This document shows positions 59,746 through 64,000 of a stretch of 64,000 nucleotides of DNA, piece by piece; the stretch's first letter is position 1; every line of letters begins with the position of its first letter. The notes below the pieces were generated by a model. The model worked only from the letters and a program-made list of their open reading frames with translations, did not search any database and had not been told where the DNA came from. The translations under genes were made by a program, and so were the position numbers. The DNA is from DATKJY01 sp964540105 (GTDB taxonomy: Bacteria; Zixibacteria; MSB-5A5; GN15; FEB-12). The DNA is taken from positions 682,001 through 746,000 of the forward strand of contig CAZILL010000001.1 in NCBI GenBank assembly GCA_964540105.1, given 5' to 3'.

Positions 59746-60702
59746 TCATGTGCTGATCCGTGTGTCCTTCTTCACCGCACACTCTATTACAGTAAGCGAA
59801 CGTACCCCATAGAACAACATATAGAGGATTAGTTGCTGAAAGAAGTACTTATGGCTCCTGAATTGATATATCCGAAAGACAGTTGTGGCTAACGGTACGA
59901 GTAAGATGACAACAACTGGAATGAAGGGATTGACTTGACCCAACAACGCAGCTGGGACTATGCCCAAATCGGCCACAGTGCAAGCGAGAAATGCGAATGT
60001 CATAGCCATCGGCCTGTCCATTGTACGCCATGTCACCTTCTTCAGGATGCTAGTAGCATGCCACTTCTCCTTCCTGACAAACTGGCCAATCGTCCTGGCG
60101 TTTCCAAGGTGAATCACTCTCACTTGTGGCGCGTTGATGATTCGATACCCACTTTCGCTCAGGCGAGCACCAATGTCCGTATCTTCATCTGTTATCATTG
60201 TCTCGTCGAATCCACCGACGGTTTCAAAGATCGCTTGCCTCACAATGAAGTTTCCGCCGACTATGTACCTTGCCGGTGAGGCCGTCATCTTCCTTGCCGA
60301 AAGCCAGGCTGTTTCCACCCAAGTCGGATGTTCGGGAAAGTCGTAGTGTGAACCGGTGGCGGCGATCGACTCGTCACTCAGCACCTCCACCGCGGCTCGA
60401 CGCCAACCTGGACAGACCAGGCAATCGCAGTCGATAAAGGCCAACAGGCCCCCCTTCGCTATCGCTGCTCCGTGATTACGAACTGCGCCAATGGTGGCTT
60501 TCGGATACGTCAGCAGTTTCACTTCAGGATACTTCGCGACAATGGCCGCCGTGCTGTCCGCGGAACCATTGTCGACGACAATGATCTCGTCACCAACCGC
60601 CATTTCCTTGCGGATTGCCTCAAGGCAGCCCACTATGTATTTCTCCCCATTCAATACAGGAATAACAAAACTGATCATGTGCGTCTCGGAAATCCGGGTC
60701 AT
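59746..60702 (-). CDS. Membrane-associated family 2 glycosyltransferase
   Basis: A 318-residue GT2 protein: ISFVIPVLNGEKYIVGCLEAI, DEIIVVDNGSADST, AFIDCDCLV and ITDEDTDIGARL. Two to three hydrophobic helices near the C-terminus (about 235-300) anchor it to the membrane. ATG 60702 gives MTRISETHMISF; an internal Met at residue 9 is an alternative start. It is 15 bp downstream of the FemAB-like gene. Confidence 0.85.
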   Translation of the reverse strand: MTRISETHMISFVIPVLNGEKYIVGCLEAIRKEMAVGDEIIVVDNGSADSTAAIVAKYPEVKLLTYPKATIGAVRNHGAAIAKGGLLAFIDCDCLVCPGWRRAAVEVLSDESIAATGSHYDFPEHPTWVETAWLSARKMTASPARYIVGGNFIVRQAIFETVGGFDETMITDEDTDIGARLSESGYRIINAPQVRVIHLGNARTIGQFVRKEKWHATSILKKVTWRTMDRPMAMTFAFLACTVADLGIVPAALLGQVNPFIPVVVILLVPLATTVFRIYQFRSHKYFFQQLILYMLFYGVRSLTVIECAVKKDTRIST

Positions 60703-60717
60703 ATCAATCTGCGTTCA

Positions 60718-61749
60718 CTACGCCGTAATATACTTTCTTATCGACGGACCGACAAGGCGCGTAACTCCCACCGGAAGTCGTTTCCAGACCGCCAGAGCCA
60801 GACGGTACTTCGGATTGTCGGTCGTCGGCAGTGAAAGGTCGCGCCCGCCGGGACTGTAAAACTGCCAATGCAGCGGAGTTGCCTTAGCCCCCCACCGAAT
60901 CTTGAACGTGTAGGTCCCCGACCCGACCGACGATCTCCCAAAATCAAATCGCGTGCAGCCGATTTGGATCGCGAAACACATCGCTTCCCAGTACAGAATG
61001 TTGTTGGGATAGAGTTCAAAGTACTTTCGCCGCGACGACACCCAGGGGAGAGTCAGCGTTTCCTTAGCGTATAAGCCCACTGCAGCTCCGACATATTCAC
61101 GTCCGTATCGAACAAGCATCACCTTGGATGACTCCGGAAACAGATCGAGGATCGTCTCGAAGAATCTTAGACTGTGGGGTGGCGAGCCGAGATCACGCAT
61201 GTTTTCTGCCCAGATTTTATAGAATGTACCAAGCATCGAGCGGTCATGGAACTCCACACTCAACTCCGATTTGCGCGCCTTGCGAATCCGGTTTCGGCGC
61301 TCAGCCGGAAGCGAGTTCAGCAGCCGCTCCGGATCGGCTGGCAGGTCAAGAACGAGTGTCACTTTGTGGCTGTCGGTGTGAAACTGATCCGTCACCGATT
61401 CGATCTGTCGAAGCTCAAGGTAATCCGCCTGGGATTCATCGGTCATCCTCACGGCGGCCGAGATCAGCCCGTCGTGAACAGCTTTGCTATCACCCGCGAT
61501 CCCGCAATGATCGAGAAAGGGGAGCGAGGTTAATGAATGCCCGAAGAGGCGGCTCTTGACCGCTGTGAGAGGGAGGATTCCTACTATCACCCCGTTGTCC
61601 CGAGCCACAAAGTAGCGACACTGATGACCATAAGCCGACTCGATGACCGCCTTCCAGCCAATCTTGTGATAGTGCCAGCAAGACGGTCGGCTGTCAACGT
61701 AGGCTTCCCACTCAGCGCGGTCACTTTCTCTGTACTCAGTTATCTCCAC
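60718..61749 (-). CDS. FemAB-like acyltransferase (PEP-CTERM-associated type)
   Basis: A 343-residue protein of the FemAB/GNAT superfamily. It opens MEITEYRESDRAEWEAYVDSRPSCWHYH-type sequence (split here) and has ESAYGHQCRYFVARDNGVIVGILPL, LPAERRNRIRKARKS and CTRFDFGRSSVGSGTYTFK. The last motif is characteristic of the FemAB-related family that accompanies PEP-CTERM/exosortase polysaccharide loci. Such enzymes are thought to use aminoacyl-tRNA to modify a glycan, not peptidoglycan. This links the cluster to the PEP-CTERM protein at 42 kb. Confidence 0.82.
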   Translation of the reverse strand: MEITEYRESDRAEWEAYVDSRPSCWHYHKIGWKAVIESAYGHQCRYFVARDNGVIVGILPLTAVKSRLFGHSLTSLPFLDHCGIAGDSKAVHDGLISAAVRMTDESQADYLELRQIESVTDQFHTDSHKVTLVLDLPADPERLLNSLPAERRNRIRKARKSELSVEFHDRSMLGTFYKIWAENMRDLGSPPHSLRFFETILDLFPESSKVMLVRYGREYVGAAVGLYAKETLTLPWVSSRRKYFELYPNNILYWEAMCFAIQIGCTRFDFGRSSVGSGTYTFKIRWGAKATPLHWQFYSPGGRDLSLPTTDNPKYRLALAVWKRLPVGVTRLVGPSIRKYITA

Positions 61750-61758
61750 TGTCCGAGG

Positions 61759-62889
61759 TTATCCCTTCAACCCATCAACTACGTGCCTGTACAGATCATG
61801 AACACGTGCCGCCATGGCTTCTCTTGAGAATTCAGTTTCAACAATTTGCCTGCCCGCCTTAACGAACGCACCGGATCGGTCAGGATCATCGAGACCGGAA
61901 ACTATCGCATCAGCCAACGCCGGCTCGTCGCATGGCGGCACGAGCAACCCGTTTACACCATCCTGGACAACTTCAGGATTCCCTCCGACACCGGTCACGA
62001 CGATAGGCACTCCGAACGCCAGACTTTCCAGCAACGATATTGAAATCCCCTCGTGAAGTGAAGAAAGAACAAAGAGATCGAGCGCACCAAGCACCTCCGC
62101 TACCCCGGATGTAAAGCCGTAGAAGCAGACCTTCTCCTCAAGACCGTACTTTCTGGAAAGCAATTCCAGATTCTTTCGCTCGGGTCCGTCTCCTACAAGG
62201 ACAAGCCGAGCCTTCGGATTGCGCTCTAAAACCTGCCGAAAGGCTCCCAGTAAGTACTGATATCCCTTTATCGGAGTCAGCCGTCCCACTGAGCCGATCA
62301 ATTTGTGTGTGACATCGAACCCCATACGCTGCCTGACGGCGGAAAGCGGAGTGGTCGGCCGCCCCCCCGACAGGTCTATTCCATTATGGATCATGACGAC
62401 CCTGTCCGCTCCGAATCTGGCGGACAGCGATCGTTCGATGTCGTGCGAGACAGCGATGGATTTCGAGACTCTCGCGCGGGCAATCAAGGCATCGAGCGCG
62501 TGGTAAGCGCGACTCTTGAGACCCCGAAACCCTGTCAATGGCTCAGGCATGCCGTGAACGGTTCTGATATGATGACGGACATTCGAGAAACTTCCCGCCA
62601 GCCCGCCGATGACGTTCTCTTTGAAGCGATGAGTGTGCAGGATGTCGAAACGCCCCTCGCGAAGGACTCGCCTTATCTTGACTAATAATTGTAGCGAGTT
62701 ATGCGTGCGCTCCTCGAAAACTCGCACAGGAACATTGAGGGCGGTAATTCGCTCGGCGAGAACGCCGGAGTTCAGCAGGATCACCGTGAGCTGGAGGTCG
62801 TCGAATTTCACCAACCCGGAAATCAGGGTAGCCAGTTGAACTTCGGCTCCCGCCCAGAGATCACCCGATGCCAGGTGGCAGACCTTCAT
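61759..62889 (-). CDS. Family 4 glycosyltransferase
   Basis: A 376-residue GT-B glycosyltransferase. ATG 62889 (MKVCHLASGDLWAGAEVQL) overlaps the upstream gene stop as ATGA. SVGRLTPIKGYQYLLGAF, LVGDGPERKNLE and the catalytic region HEGISISLLESLAFGVPIVVTGVGGNPEVV are the retaining GT4 signature (E-x7-E type). Cytosolic or peripheral. Donor sugar unknown. Confidence 0.9.
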   Translation of the reverse strand: MKVCHLASGDLWAGAEVQLATLISGLVKFDDLQLTVILLNSGVLAERITALNVPVRVFEERTHNSLQLLVKIRRVLREGRFDILHTHRFKENVIGGLAGSFSNVRHHIRTVHGMPEPLTGFRGLKSRAYHALDALIARARVSKSIAVSHDIERSLSARFGADRVVMIHNGIDLSGGRPTTPLSAVRQRMGFDVTHKLIGSVGRLTPIKGYQYLLGAFRQVLERNPKARLVLVGDGPERKNLELLSRKYGLEEKVCFYGFTSGVAEVLGALDLFVLSSLHEGISISLLESLAFGVPIVVTGVGGNPEVVQDGVNGLLVPPCDEPALADAIVSGLDDPDRSGAFVKAGRQIVETEFSREAMAARVHDLYRHVVDGLKG

Positions 62890-64000
62890 CGCTTTGACGG
62901 TTCCCACACGATGTACCGTTCTCCCACCCCGCCCCTGTACCAGGCGATAAGGACTGAGACGTTCGCAACTACGAAGAAATACACCAGCCTGATCGCTGTT
63001 ATCTCCTGCAGACGCGGTATCAATCGTGCCAGCATGGCGACAAGGTAGAATGACGCCTGTCCTCCAAGCATCAGACCGTACGCAGGACCATTTCCCAAGA
63101 GGAGTAGATTACTTACCAGAACCAGGATCATGAAGAACGGGATCAACCAGCGCAGGAGTTTGTGACTGATTATCTGCAGCGAGTAGAAACCGAAACGGAA
63201 TGGATTCAGAATCTCGATAAAGTGTTTCAATACATCGATCCCGTGCACAATTGTCCGCACTTTGCGGGAAAACTCCTCACCATACGAAGCAACCACCGCG
63301 TAGTAGCCGACGGCCTCTTCGTCCAGGATCGCCCGATAACCCATCATGACCGCTTTGAGTGACATATAGAAATCATTTGAAAGATATGGAATCCAGGGTT
63401 CTGTCAGAAGCTTTCGAGCGGCATAGAACGAACCGCTCATGCCTGTTGACGAACCGATCGCACTCTCGGCCTTCCGAAGGAACATGTCATAGCGGATATA
63501 CGCGCCTTCGGCGTTGACCGTTCCATCGCTACTGGTGACCTTATCGACACTCGACACCGAACCCACTTTAGGATCAGCAAAGTTGCTCACGATTCTCTCA
63601 ATCGCATTAGGCGGAAGCGTTATGGAAGCATCGGTAAAAACGATGACTTCTCCGCGCGCAACGGCCAACGCGTGACCCTGCGCGTAGTGCTTCCCCTCGC
63701 GCAGATTGCGTGGCAGAAGCTTGATTCGCGGGTCGCTGAAAGACGACGCGATCTCCAACGAGCGATCGGTGGAACCGTCGAAAACAACGATGATCTCGAA
63801 CTTGTCTGCTGGATAGTTCAGGGCAAGACTGTTCTCCAGCTTCTGCCTCATCCGTTTTTCCTGATTATAGACAGGGATAATCATCGATACCCTGGGGTTG
63901 ATCGTACCCCGCCTCACGGGTTTGTGACGAAAGCGCCCGACGATCAGGAGAACAAGCGGATAGCCCAGGTACGTATAAAAAATTAAACCGAGACTGACCC
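62886..64000 (-). CDS. Membrane family 2 glycosyltransferase, 5' end off the window
   Basis: The frame stays open to the right edge, so the gene is partial. The visible part begins SLGLIFYTYLGYPLVLLIVG, an N-terminal membrane helix typical of this GT2 type, so the GTG at 63917 is internal. The catalytic motifs are VSMIIPVYNQEKRM, FEIIVVFDGSTDRS, VIVFTDASITLP and YLSNDFYMSLKAV. Two to three C-terminal helices follow (SLQIISHKLLRWLIPFFMILVL and later). It resembles BcsA/IcaA-like processive or single-addition enzymes; a QxxRW motif is replaced by EEFSRKVRT. Confidence 0.88.
   Translation of the reverse strand, partial: VSLGLIFYTYLGYPLVLLIVGRFRHKPVRRGTINPRVSMIIPVYNQEKRMRQKLENSLALNYPADKFEIIVVFDGSTDRSLEIASSFSDPRIKLLPRNLREGKHYAQGHALAVARGEVIVFTDASITLPPNAIERIVSNFADPKVGSVSSVDKVTSSDGTVNAEGAYIRYDMFLRKAESAIGSSTGMSGSFYAARKLLTEPWIPYLSNDFYMSLKAVMMGYRAILDEEAVGYYAVVASYGEEFSRKVRTIVHGIDVLKHFIEILNPFRFGFYSLQIISHKLLRWLIPFFMILVLVSNLLLLGNGPAYGLMLGGQASFYLVAMLARLIPRLQEITAIRLVYFFVVANVSVLIAWYRGGVGERYIVWEPSKR

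Overview
The window reads as a chromosomal segment of a Gram-negative bacterium of the FCB type. My best guess is candidate phylum Zixibacteria or a close neighbour. The sequence reasons are: exported proteins ending in a shared dockerin-like double calcium-loop module; FG-GAP and thrombospondin-3 calcium repeats; a protein with repeated FDPQPEPPG motifs; SurA and lipoproteins implying an outer membrane; a PEP-CTERM protein; and a stray type-A sorting-like C-terminal fragment. The phylum call is inference, because no rRNA is present.

Left part (1-27 kb). Two divergent units hold phenylalanine/tyrosine catabolism: leftward hppD, hmgA, a HisC-like aminotransferase and a fumarylacetoacetate hydrolase-family gene cut by the window edge; rightward phhA (phenylalanine hydroxylase) with a long C-terminal extension. 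A MoxR-type ATPase/VWA pair follows, then a leftward branched-chain-type amino acid ABC importer (livJHMGF). Further leftward genes are an exported 14-repeat FG-GAP protein and a pterin operon (folE, a triple-domain PTPS protein, an SDR) that could supply the pterin cofactor phhA needs. Next come an S4 RNA-binding protein, two parvulin-type export chaperones, hprK, an exported thrombospondin-3/dockerin-like protein and a double-PDZ protein. A tRNA-Asn with its own promoter and terminator closes this part.

Middle part (27-46 kb). This is mostly cell-surface and regulatory material: an OmpA-like protein with a hexapeptide-repeat lipoprotein, an orphan ArsR-type regulator, and then an unusual three-gene set (30.2-34.4 kb). 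The set is a protein of unknown family with a possible sigma-like C-terminus, a zinc-finger anti-sigma-like protein, and a Lon-like Ser/Lys protease domain joined through one membrane helix to an FG-GAP domain. I regard it as the best candidate for an undescribed system. Downstream are a lipoprotein with an exact 594-bp internal tandem duplication, an alpha-toroid protein, two YQGR-type exported proteins, a dockerin-like protein, a PEP-CTERM protein and an M1-like peptidase.

Right part (45-64 kb). An RND efflux pair and hypAB precede an exopolysaccharide region: a Wzz-like chain-length protein, a VanZ-like protein, a methyltransferase, a beta-helix/discoidin protein that looks 3'-truncated, four glycosyltransferases, a PaaK/CapK-like ligase and a FemAB-like protein of the kind that accompanies PEP-CTERM/exosortase systems. 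The last glycosyltransferase runs off the right edge.

All identifications come from reading translated sequence and motifs. No database search was run.
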